Of a DNA stretch of 64,000 nt, positions 49,601 to 62,200 are shown in pieces. Numbering within the stretch: the stretch's first letter is position 1; every line of letters starts with the position of its first letter. The position numbers were made by a program, and so were the translations under genes. The notes beneath the pieces were generated by a model that was not told where the DNA came from, did no database searches, and worked only from the letters and a program-made list of their open reading frames with translations. The DNA is from Powellomyces hirtus (Eukaryota > Chytridiomycota > Chytridiomycetes > Spizellomycetales > Powellomycetaceae): NCBI GenBank assembly GCA_025526995.1, contig JAHLKG010000004.1, positions 930,001 through 994,000 on the forward strand, read 5' to 3'.

Positions 49601-49752
49601 CCACGATGCGGTTGAGAGACTCGTCAACTACCTTTCTGCAGCGCTTCCCTAATCCCTGGTTTCGAGTTGCATGCTGCTGCCTTGGGCTGTGGACAACTCG
49701 CGAAGGCAAGAGTGGGTCTCTTTGCAAAATACGAGCTGATGGGTCTTGACAT
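46628..49752 (-). CDS. RecQ-family DNA helicase with two microexons
   Basis: 3'-5' DNA helicase for recombination repair in the nucleus. Fifteen exons: 49752-49632, 49557-49498, 49432-49403, 49336-49259, 49190-49183 (8 nt), 49122-49039, 48979-48931, 48867-48866 (2 nt), 48811-48687, 48620-48537, 48478-47943, 47883-47723, 47664-47450, 47394-47129, 47070-46628; 753 residues in frame. Motif 0 [14 protein letters not shown], motif I MPTGGGKS, Ia VVSPLLALIQNQVDAL, YVTPEL, DEAH box [16 protein letters not shown], motif III ALTATAT, motif [45 protein letters not shown]. The RecQ zinc domain follows ([10 protein letters not shown]...CPSKRCDVC). The C-terminal region (about 200 residues) matches no domain I know. 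The short helicase core resembles RECQL5-like forms. Confidence 0.9.
48866..48867 (-). other. Putative 2-nt microexon of the RecQ gene
   Basis: The dinucleotide TT lies between aaatag and gtaagc. It joins G from the upstream exon to make a Val codon, giving LLYVTPEL, the expected RecQ sequence. The alternative single 119-nt intron shifts the frame. The flanking introns would be 63 and 54 nt, each with a CTGAT or TTGAC branch-like site. Confidence 0.6.
49183..49190 (-). other. 8-nt microexon of the RecQ gene
   Basis: CCCTGATC on the coding strand, flanked by ccatccag on the 5' side and gtgagt on the 3' side. With the G left by the upstream exon it encodes Ala-Leu-Ile, restoring the conserved SPLLALIQNQ motif Ia. 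Flanking introns are 68 and 60 nt, both normal for this genome. Confidence 0.8.
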
Positions 49753-50794
49753 GTGTGTCTGTTTATAAAACAAAAACAAAACAAGACCAACAACCGCTCA
49801 AGAAACAAGGTGGGGGTTGGCTGCTGCACGAGCACGGAAGACAAGGGGGGTAACAAGAATGTTAAAGAGTGCGGAGTCATCGCACGTCCTTCCCATTTCT
49901 AGCATGCCTTGTTTTCGGACAACGACGAGGTTGAATTTAGTACACAGAAGATCAATCTAGTTGGGCAGTCCATTACGAATCACATAGAAAAAGAGGATAT
50001 TTACACATTTCTACCACAAGAGCATGAACCATTTGTCATTAGAATGAGCCTATATCCTGCAACGTGCCTGCCTGGCATGACGCAGCATGGCGTCGATGGA
50101 ACCAAATGGATTATTGAAGTCTCTGGCCCCCCGCCATTAGGGGGCCATGTAGTCCTGAAAGTGTATTCCAATTTCGTGAAACTGAAGCAAAGTGTCCGCC
50201 CAGCACCTCGACATGACGGAGAGTGAGGGTGTGGGAAAGTCGAGAACAATACTAACAGAACTAACAACAGACGCGTTTCGTTCGGACAGACGAGAGTAAG
50301 TGGGGGGGAAAGTAAAGACTGCGCAGTCACATTTCATTAGGAGCGTGTTGAGGGCGCGATGATGAGTCTCCTCCTCGCTGCCTCTGTTTTGTTTGTTCCC
50401 ACTGATTAACCCTCAGAAAAGACCCTCACTTTTCAACTCACTTGCGAACGCACATAAGCTCCCCCACAAGGCATATACTATCCCCCCCCCCCACACGTCT
50501 GTCAATATAAAAGCACGTAGCCGCCCCGTCCCCCCGACTCCGCTCTCTTCAGTTTGAACCTGGTCTCACTGTCCCATCTTGCTTCCATCATCTTTCACAA
50601 CATTGTATTGATTTCTTCAACCAAGACCAGTCGCCTCGCATCGTCTCGTCTGGTACTCACCCGACTCGGCATTGAGGTGAGGACATCGTTGCGCCACTGA
50701 AATCGACGCTCCATCGTCATTGACACCTACCCACATTCCCACTTTCCCATCACTAGTCCCTTTGTTGGTCCGTTTGTTCAATATCCCTCCCACG
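49753..50794. promoter_or_regulatory. Divergent promoter, RecQ / NDPK-like gene
   Basis: 1 kb. TATAAAAG at 50506-50513 on the plus strand lies 280 nt before the NDPK-like start, after a C12-C13 run (50481-50493) and a pyrimidine-rich leader. A 105-codon plus frame (49909-50226) has no recognised motif. Confidence 0.5.
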
Positions 50795-53700
50795 ATGCCC
50801 GCTGGACCTCAGCAATCATTTGTTCAGTCTCGTCGAGGTTTCTCAGGAAGCCGTTCGTCAAAAAGTGCCAGTCCTACCAGTTCATTGGAAGCATCCGAAT
50901 GGCTCGGTGACAAGGTACGCTTCCGCATCGTGTGTGGTTGACCGAACGTTTCATTCTCATCTTGCGTGCTTTGTTAGGCTTTTCTCGAGACTACATCCGG
51001 TTCCCGGCGCACGGAATTACCTGTCCACCACGCCGATCTGAGCAACGCCGCCGCATATAAGACCATCATGCCGACGGCCAACTCGTCATTTGCCGTGGAT
51101 TTCCATACAGAGCTGGCGAGAAATGGCCGTCGGGTCGAAAAAGAGCTGGCCATGGCCAGTCGGAAATCGCAACAAAAGAAGACGGATACATTTCCGCTCT
51201 TGTCTAACAATGTGTACCAGTCGTCATCGCGCAACTATGGCCAGTACATACCCAGCTCGTCCCCCACGTTTCGATATGACCGTCTCCAAACACTCAACAT
51301 CGAAACGCTCCTTGACAAAATGGTGGCACCCAGCGACAAAGGGAATTCTCATGACTCTTCGACATCGCCATCCCCAGTCACAACCGTGAATGCGGATTCG
51401 ACCTTGAAGAAAAAGAAGAAGAAGAAACCCAAAAAGAAGCGCTCTATGTCCAATATTGCCAACGGGACAAACAAACCTCTCGAAGACACACATCCTCCCT
51501 TGGCACCTGCTCTACCAGTCGCTGCCAGCCGCGGTTCTTCTCCTATCGCTGCAGCGGTAGCTGCTGAACCCGGATCTTCTTCGAGCACCGCTCGCATAAG
51601 CGCCAATGAACCGGTCTCCCACGAACAACAATTGCGCGTCAAAGAGCCTACCCGTCGAGGATCCTTCGCCAGGAAAGTTACCTCGACGTCGGTCAGTCCC
51701 TCCGGCCCCAGGTCTGGTGCGGAGAGAACGTCTGTGCCAGTCGTGACTGAGCCGACGCTGACCGATCATTTTAATCTGGTCGTGTCACCGATGGTTCCGC
51801 CATCATTCTACGGCTCTCTATTGGAAGAGGTCGCCTCGCTTGGTTACGATTTGGACGGCATTCACAGGTGGGTTCCAACGTACCGCAACATGCTAATGTG
51901 TTTCTGGCTAACGTGCTTGTTCTCAGGAGATCTGAGTACTTCACAAATCTTGAGCGCATTTTCAAAAATGGGGCATGGAAGCCATCCACCGAGTGGAGGG
52001 ACGATCCCAGCAGCACATTGAATTTCAGCATGCAGCTGCAACTCCAGAGAAAAACCGAAACACCAGCCGTGACCGCCACTCAATGTGTTGCATTACTGCG
52101 ACCGCTCGCGCTTCGCGTAGCACAAGCACTTGGAATGAGCAGTGGCGAGCGCGAGGACCCAGGGAGCTCTAAAGTCAGAGATATTTTCCGGGTCATTCGA
52201 GACGTTAAGCCAAAAGGTTCCTCGCCTTTATTTGACTCGACAGAGCGTCGCTTGCCTCCGCGTGACAAAGCCGAGGGTCGCATTCAGCGAGCTCATACCT
52301 TCTATGCGAACCCGGAACTCCCACAGGTATGTGTGCTAACCGATATTGAAAAACTTGCAACCGGGCTAATGAAATGACACAGGTGGCATTTGTCGCATCG
52401 CGAATGACTTTCGCCATTCCGGTTCTAAAAAGAATACTTGATCCCACCTCGGGGTTCGAGTTGCTTGGCATCAAATTCGTCAAAGATCTGAACACCCAGC
52501 TTGCCAAGTATCTCACTCCGCATGAGGTGGGAGACGCGATGTGGCAAGATAGTATCGAGCAGATTTCCCGTACAGCGGTGGACGGTGGCGGTCGCGGCTG
52601 GCTTATCTTTGTTGTGCGCAAGGCCGACGCGCTGGTGGAGGTGGACGCCATAGTTGGTAAGTTATTCGCACTTTTAACCTTCCGGAGAAGCGAGAGATTT
52701 ACTCATATGGGTTACAGACGAGTACCTCAAATCCTATTTGAGCATTTCTGAGACGCTCAAGGGGGCGGACCTAGGCCGCCGTCGTCGCCACCACCACGCC
52801 AAGTTGGAAGCGGCGCAACCGTTGAGAGGGGAGACGTTGGAGTCATTGCGACTTCAGGTCATCGTCTCGCCAAATGTGGAGTCAGCATACCAGCAGACGA
52901 CAATCTTTTTCCGGGATTCGGAACTGGTTCCGCGCGGGACTCGAGCCTGGGAGGACCGAGAGTGCCACCCGCCTTGGTATTTACACGAACCCCATGTTAC
53001 CAAGACCATCACCGACCATGCACCCTTTCTCTCCACCATCTGCATCATCAAGCAATTTTCGGTAAGTTTACTGTAGTTGGTTAACAGCAAGGTGCTGTCC
53101 GTTTGTTAAGCTTTCTTCTTTTATCTCTAGTTCTACTTGTTTGGTGATTTGCTCAATCTGATCAAGAGCGAAGATTTTGATGTATGTGGTGCCAAGTGCA
53201 CACAGGTGAACATGCAAACTGCCAGACGTATGTTCACCAGGGAGGATGCTGCCAAATATCCCGCCGATAAACTGGAGAGCTTCTTTCAGGAGCTGACTGG
53301 AGGGCCGGTTGCAATCCTCTTACTTCAGAGGACTAACGCCATAAAGAAGTGGCAAGAAGTAATAGGTAAGATCTCCATTGATCTCAGCCAAGTCTTGATT
53401 CTACGGGCTGACTCGTGGCATTCCAGGTGCATTGGTGAAGCGATCAAATGCTAGCGCCTCTAAATCTCTCTTCCACGAGGGTATTTATATTGCACCAACG
53501 TGGAACACCGCCCGAACACATCGGCTGGCGTTGTTTCCCGAGGGGCCAACTCTCAAGTTGCGTTACTCTCGGGACAATCATGAGGTATGTGTCATAGCAT
53601 TGCATTGGACATTAGTTTCGTGTTCTGATTCTAGCTGGTTTCAGTTTGGGAAGACCCTATTCCCCACCGAAATGGTTACCGAGGCGCCAATATGTCCTCG

Positions 53701-54604
53701 GACCTTGATATGCAACCGGAGACGGGAAAGCTACCATGCCTTCACCGAGCATCAGCGGGAGCTTGAGCTCGCTCGTCCGGTCTCTGTGACCAGCATCCGA
53801 TCGGACACCGTTGTGTCTCCACCGCCCTCTCCCACATCCACCGCCGAGATCAATCCACCGGAGCTAGTGTGTCTTACTCTGCTCCCAGCGCACCTCACCA
53901 CCGCCGAGACATACGAAAGCTGGGGTGTAGTGTTGAAGGCTCTCCTGCTGAGGGACGAGGGGGATGACGCAGCAGGCGAGCGAGGGGCTGAAAAGGATCG
54001 GGGCGATCATATGTCTCCGGAAGCGTCAACGAAGCCTACGCGTGCGGCATCCAAGCGGCGCAGGAAGCAAAGCCGCCACCAAAAACCTGGTCAAGAGCAA
54101 CATGCCGAAGAATCGGTGCCCACCATCAAGGCCCCACCTCCACCTCCACCTCGTATGGTGGCATGCCGATACGTGGTGTGTGGAGAGTCCGCCATACAGG
54201 AATGGCGAAAACACTCGGGTGGGCGCCGCACTGCACCCAGTGCTCCTGTCGTGCCGTGGGCGACCAGACTCGCCCACCATGAGGACATGACGGTCATTAC
54301 CGATGATGCGCCACCATGGCAGCTGGTGAGTTCATTTAGATCCATGGCTTTACATCACAGCTGGTATCATAACCAACCAATTTTCATTCAGATGCAGCGA
54401 GGGGCATGCCTTGCGATAGCCTTGGAAGTGGACCGCGCCGAACGGGTCCGCGACGTCATTGAGAGTTTGCCGCAACAGCACCGGCGCTGCTCAACCTACA
54501 CGACGACATGCGAGGAAGCTTGCGGACAACTGCCTGTCTTTTTTGGCGAGCTATTTGACTCCTTTTACAAGATTGTCTTGGAAAGGAAACCTGGAAGTAC
54601 TTGA
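50795..54604 (+). CDS. Large protein with degenerate NDPK-like modules
   Basis: Not assigned to a named protein. Nine exons: 50795-50914, 50978-51867, 51927-52326, 52383-52656, 52718-53061, 53131-53365, 53427-53584, 53645-54325, 54392-54604; 1104 residues in frame. The N-terminal third is disordered with a long Lys run (51405-51440). A clear NDPK-like block runs from 53170 to 53550 (FDVCGAKCTQ..., LESFFQELTGGPVAILLLQR, NAIKKWQEVIG), but the NxxHGSDS active-site loop reads IYIAPTWNTA, so the catalytic His is missing. A similar but weaker pattern is at 52450-52660 (GFELLGIKFVKDLNTQLAKY) and a third at 53860-54310 (LVCLTLLP ... AIQEWRKHSG). Multi-NDPK proteins without catalysis occur in flagella (NME5/NME8 relatives); a flagellar role is inferred only. 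Confidence 0.65.
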
Positions 54605-54880
54605 AGCGTTACACATAGCAAATTTGCGTCTTGTAGTAGAACTGCAGAGTTTTATGTGAGCAATGAAAATTCGTAAAAAGTTTGAGAGTTTCCGGTTCGC
54701 TTGAACAAAACGTTTGGCGCGTAGGGCGCGTAAGGGTCCAGTTCTTTCGTACTCCTTCAACTCGAAACAAGGCCTTCCCTACAGAGTAGTACGGTATCGT
54801 CTCAACAAACCAACTCAACAGACCATTTCCTCATTTTAGCTGTCTACAGCCGTACTCGAAATCAAAAAAATCCGCAAAAG

Positions 54881-55675
54881 ATGATCAGACTTTCAGGAAG
54901 CAATCAGAACGTGAGAGCATCAAGCTCGACCGACGCCGTCATTCACAGCATGAAACCCATCAGTGCACACGATCTTATGGCTCCTGGTCCCACGCCAACC
55001 TTGTTTCATAACAACGGGAAGCTCTTCGAAAGGAGAGCTCATGACTCTTTTGACCGGAGGGCTCCTTACTTCAGCCATGGGACGTCTATTGGGAACTACC
55101 CGATCGAAGTATATTGCGACGGCGGCTATGTACACTACACCACATACAATGGAATGGTGGCCCACCTCGCCTCCATTGGCGTATACTTTCCAAGAGAAGA
55201 GAGGGCTCCCATTGCAGAAATGGTGCATGCCACAAGCTCCAACGCAGCTGAAGCCATTGCTGCTAACCGAGCGCTTCAACAAGTCGGAAGCGGCTTCGAT
55301 GTTGTCGTCCATGTGGACTGTGCATCGGTCATCGAATATCTCATCGATGCGCAGGAAAACAACTGGTCTATCAAGATCGACCCCAGGCTGTCAACCGATG
55401 CGCGTCTCGCAGACCTCTGCAAGACTATTAGAAAGCGCAGCGGCCGAACAGTGGTCAAGTGGGTACGAGGCCATGACGGCGACCTATTCAGCGGCAACAC
55501 GAGAGCCGACGCGCTCGCCACCTTTGTCCTGGACTGCCAGCGCAACTCGCTGTTTAACAAGGGTGTCATCATCGGAAGAAGCACGACTGGCGGTCTCCCG
55601 CAATACGACGGGTCCAGGGAACAGACCGAGCAAGGCGTGGCTGCCATATGTGAAACGCTTTACAAGATAGAGTGA
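54881..55675 (+). CDS. RNase H1-like ribonuclease
   Basis: Single exon of 264 residues. The C-terminal RNase HI fold has all active residues in order: Asp in EVYCDGGYV, Glu in SSNAAEAIAANRAL, Asp in VHVDCASVIEYL, the flexible-loop His in VRGHDGDL, and Asp in NTRADALA. It should cut RNA in RNA:DNA hybrids. No N-terminal hybrid-binding domain is seen; the first 75 residues are unrelated and lack a clear presequence. Intronless, unlike most neighbours. Confidence 0.82.
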   Translation: MIRLSGSNQNVRASSSTDAVIHSMKPISAHDLMAPGPTPTLFHNNGKLFERRAHDSFDRRAPYFSHGTSIGNYPIEVYCDGGYVHYTTYNGMVAHLASIGVYFPREERAPIAEMVHATSSNAAEAIAANRALQQVGSGFDVVVHVDCASVIEYLIDAQENNWSIKIDPRLSTDARLADLCKTIRKRSGRTVVKWVRGHDGDLFSGNTRADALATFVLDCQRNSLFNKGVIIGRSTTGGLPQYDGSREQTEQGVAAICETLYKIE

Positions 55676-56010
55676 CCAAAGCTGCGTCTGCAAGCATTCG
55701 ACTGTATGTTTATTCTTTTGTCCCGTTGCAAACTGTATCTGTACTGTACAGTTTGCTTGTAAATATTACGACATTTTCAACAATTCGAACTTTTGCCCCG
55801 TGATTTTTTGACTCCCCAGGATAATCTGTAACAAGATTGAAAGGAGCTGATCCCCGATAAATGCAGCTACCGAACTAATCACAGATGTCAATATCATTCT
55901 CAGCAAAGCCCATACGCGCGCGACCTGACACGAGGGCGCGATCCTCACCGTAGGTGCTAAATCCGGAACCCGTTACCTGCTCGAATTCCACACTATCCCC
56001 CACACACAAA
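55676..56010. promoter_or_regulatory. Intergenic: RNase H 3' flank and Bet1 promoter
   Basis: 335 nt with no gene. An imperfect inverted repeat, actgtacagt, sits near 55741-55751 in the RNase H 3' flank and could be part of its terminator. Confidence 0.4.
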
Positions 56011-56488
56011 ATGTCACATCGAACTCGGCCAACACGACCTCAATATAGCTATGGAGCTGGCGGGAGCGGCTACGACTCTGGTGGCGGTGGTGGAAGCTAT
56101 CATTATGGACTGGAACGCGATAACGATGAACATGTGGGCGTCCTGGGAGACAAGCTGTCGCAATTGAAGCAGGTAACGAGGGGCACAAGATAGCATATCC
56201 TTCAGGAAAAAGACTCCAATGTGCCTTTGGGGGGAGAAACCGGTCATGCTAATGGAAATTTATGGTCTTTTGCAGATTTCCATAGCAATCGGCGACGAGC
56301 TGACATTACAAAAGGACGTCTTGGACGGGCTGGGCAAGGGCTTCGACAACACGGGGAACATTCTGTCTGCGACAATGCGGCGCTTCACCGTGATGGCGCG
56401 GACACAAAACGGACGATGGATGTGGTACCTCATATTATTCGCCGTTTCAGTCTTCCTATATGTGTACCTGTTCCGGTACAAGAAATGA
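56011..56488 (+). CDS. BET1: Bet1-type Qc-SNARE
   Basis: ER-Golgi v-SNARE. Two exons, 56011-56172 and 56276-56488, 124 residues in frame. A Gly/Ser/Tyr-rich N-terminus is followed by the SNARE helix (HVGVLGDKLSQLKQISIAIG ... LDGLGKGFDNT) with a Gln in the expected zero-layer region, then a tail anchor (WYLILFAVSVFLYVYLF) and basic end RYKK. The length and layout match Bet1/Sft1; the sequence favours Bet1. Confidence 0.85.
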
Positions 56489-56598
56489 AAAAGGTGGTCA
56501 CACACGCATGCACTGCTACGCACACGAACAACAACAACCAGAATCTGTCACAACACACGCACTTCTATATTCGAACTAGACTGGCCTACATATCTACA

Positions 56599-58372
<1,774 letters not shown>

Positions 58373-59232
58373 TATTGTGATATGGATGGAAAATATGTCG
58401 GTGCGTTGTTGGAAGTGAAGTTCGGTTGCAACTGCCTCAGATAATGCGAAACGAATTTATGGAATGCTTGAGAGAATTTTGCGAGTTCAAGACCTGAGCG
58501 ACAGATCAGATCAGTTGCGCGTCACAAGAGATTGCCTAAATCTACGCTTCGATCAAACGCGCCATTGTTGACATGGGATGAACCAAGAACATTCCGTCTA
58601 CTCAACGTAAGTCGGTCATGTATAACTCCATAGCAGATGCCTCCGTTGGTAAGGCAGTGAAACGCTCTTCTTAACGTCAAGCTCCTCGGTTTGTTTGACG
58701 CTCAGTCAATTGTAAATGGCGAACAAGTATCATGTTTACACAGAGAGGGTCGAATGCGACAGACATTGAATCGGGGCCACGCCCATCCACATGTGCGACT
58801 CGGCACGGATAAGAAGTTCAACGCTGTCGCGACATGAGCGAGGGAACTTACATTGTGTATTTTGTTCGCATTTCATTCAACTTGATTGATCTCTTGTGTT
58901 CCAGTCCGGCGGCTTGCGCATCCTTCATGATTATGTCTGGTTTCTATGTTAAGACATTAATCTTGCCATGAGGGTTAAGAACTGCTCTAATAACCAGTGT
59001 TTAATGCGGAAAGAGTCTACATTTGGCATTATGTACACAAGTCATTCGCCAACAGTTTCTATTGTCTCTGCCTTTGGCTATCTATGTTGAAGGGGTGGCT
59101 TGATACGGTAAGATGACAAGCTCATCTGCGCCGCGCGAACGCGGTTCCGGAGAACTGGGAAGATGACCGGGAAGCGCCAGACCTCTTGCAGACCAATTTC
59201 TGTCAATTGTCAATTGACACAAGGACGTCATT
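58373..59232. promoter_or_regulatory. Divergent region, ARG4 / WDR7-like
   Basis: 0.86 kb without supported ORFs. I saw no clear TATA box. Confidence 0.4.
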
Positions 59233-62200
59233 ATGACTTCTTTGATTGCCCCTCTGGGCTGTTGGATTGATTCGCCATTTGCGACACCATCAAATGTAAC
59301 GGCAGCTTGCGGGTCGGAGGATGGCAACGTTCTTGTGCTGGGTTTCGAAGCGGGCGTTGCATGGATATTCAATGTCGACAATGAGGACCCTATGAACGTA
59401 TGTGCAGGGTTTATGTAACTAGCCGGAAGTTGAGGTGAAGGGTCGTCGATTGGAAATCACGACGACTTCCTCTGAGCGCGTAAAGAGTTCCTTTGTTTGA
59501 AACTTTGTGGCTGATCTTTTGCATTTCTGTTAGCTCAGGCCCAAGGTTATGTTAGCTGGTCACAAGTCGCGCATATCAGTCATTACCCTGGGGAAGATTG
59601 AGGTTGAAGGCGTGGCCAAACATGAGAACATGATTTTGACCGCATCTGATCTGGGGGAGGCTATAATGTGGGATATCGTTGATGGCCGTTGTCTGCAAGC
59701 AACCACAAACGCGTACGACGGATCAATAACAGCAATGAAGGTGGGTAGGTACACCCCTTGTTCAGCAACGGAGATTATGTCGTCGAATTCCAATGCATTG
59801 TGGTGAGCATAGCCGACATCTTCTGGCAAGCACATAATCTGCGCTGGACAGTCCCCGTATATTGCGATACTGGATTCATCTTCTCTGACTGTAAGTGATG
59901 AATCACAAATACCCTCACATTCCAGCTTTCATAATCCATGCTTATGAGGTATTTGGTGTTGTGGTTAGGTTTTGCGAAGAATTCCTGTTTATGGGGATTG
60001 GATTGAATCTCTATCACTGTACCCAACCGGTATGTCTTAGCGGTGCAATGACGGATTGATGTCGAGCTAACAGCCGGCTGTCTGACCGTAGATACCAAAT
60101 ATGTGGATAGGATATATCATATGACCATTGGTGGAGAGCTTTGTACGTCTATTTTTGACGGACAATCTCTCACACTCGCACGCGAAGCCGTACAAACGAT
60201 AGAACGCAAGAGCCCATCTGCCTGGACTATGGTAGAGATAAATCGCTTCGACAAGTCTACTGCAATGCTTGTATATGCTGAGTGCTGCTCGGTAAGCTGC
60301 TTAGTGACCTATGGCATGCGCAAATTTGCAAGAAAGAAGCTAGTCAAGACTCACGGAATCATGTCAGATATTCACTATCGATAAGAATAAGTTGACATAT
60401 TCTTGCAAGCTACCAAGCCTCGAGGGCAATCATTGGCGTGGCGGGAAGTTTCTTTCGGCCAAAAGCGTGCTTCTCTGGACGGCCAGCTCCACATACCTTT
60501 ACTATATTGGATCAGAGAAGGAAATCATGAAAACGGATCAGATATCGACGCTTCCTGATGACGCTGTGATATTGTTCTCCAGAGGTGGCGCTGGCGTGTA
60601 TGTGAAGCGGATGGAAACTGGGCCGTCGCACAATTCTGAGAGGTATCAAGGGAACAGAATAAAACCGCACTGTCGCATTGCTAACTTGATGCACGCTTAG
60701 ATCATTCAATTTGATCACTGAGCTGGCTGCGGAAAACGCTCAACCAGGAATCGGGTTTTTCATGTGCCATATGCATGCAAAGGTTTCCGGTTTTCATCAT
60801 CAACTGGCTTTTAGTCCAAGTGGAGAGATAGAGTGTTGGAGTTATTTTGCTGGCCAGAATATCAAGCAGCCGTCACATAGTGCTGTAAACCGCGAAGCTA
60901 TTGATTCATTAACTCGGATTTCCCCGGATGCTGGTAAGAAATGAGGAAAGTGTTCAGGCACAAACGAAACTTGATTTTGAATGACTTTGCAGGCTACACG
61001 TTTAACTCGTTATGGCCATTGAAACAAGAATCACACCGTCCAAAAGTGAAGTCAGTTACCTCGTCCCTGAATAGGTTTGTGGCGTTGGGCTACGGTTCGT
61101 AGACAATGAGGCACTAGCAATGATGCATACTTTGTGACTGAAATCCCCGGATTGATACAGACACAGGCGACATTTGCGTCATGCCCATCGCCGCAATATT
61201 CCAGAACGTAGACCAATGGCAGAACGATGTGCAGTTTACACTACGCGGGCACTCCGGTGCGGTGACATGTCTCTTCGCTCCAAACGCGAAAGAAGCTGCC
61301 GGCAAAAACGTGCTCATAAGTGGCGGCGAAGATTGCACCATCAAAATCTGGAATATGGAGTACGAGGTCGCGTACATGCTCGACTAAGTCGCATTCTTGC
61401 TGACTCGTCTCTTTTCAGTGACGGAAAACTGCTCGCCTCTCTCGTCAACCATGCCGGAGATATCCGAGGGATCTTCTCAGCGCCATTGGATGCTGGGCCC
61501 CGCTTCAAAAACACGGTCCTCGCGACTGCCAAGGATAACTCTGTTTCGGTCATTGACATGGAGGAATTGCGATGGTATGTCACACCAACCGCAACGCGAA
61601 GGTGCCATGATTTAGTCCTCACTCTGCAAAACAGCCACTTGCGCCTGTCTGGACATCCAGCTAAAGTCATTGCACTGCATTGGCGAACGCTGGACGACCT
61701 TTTGATTGTTGAATGCGCCGACGGAAATGCATATGTTTGGCAGGTACACTCACATCAACTGACCGATCTCCTTGATCGTTCCCGTTACTAATACGCTCAC
61801 CAGTTAAAAACGGGGCACTTGGATAGAGTACTTCCAGCGGGCCCTGATGCAGACGATATTTTGGAGAGTTGCGACTGTGCAGTGAAGTAAGCTGCTCTTG
61901 CTTCTTTCTTCCAAGTGTGCTTCCACAGCTTCGCTTACGCCATTTCAGTTGTGTAAAATTCAAAATGGGGTACCGTGACGCGAACATCAAGCGAAGTCTT
62001 TCCACTTATCCTTTGTACGCTGCCGAGAATGGTCAGTGTAGCTTTCGCTGGTTGGCTATTCATATCATTTTGACTAAATGTACCTTCGTCTTCTTTGTTT
62101 TGCCAGCACCCCCGGTACTCGTAACCTTCCTTATCAACACCAAACGGCTCATCAATGAGATTTATGGACAGCAAACTGGCACCCCACCCCCAACACCTCC

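Noticed and set aside
49909..50226. Plus-strand frame of 105 codons in the RecQ upstream region
   Set aside because: Reasonable composition but no motif, no splice partners, and it lies in a promoter region.
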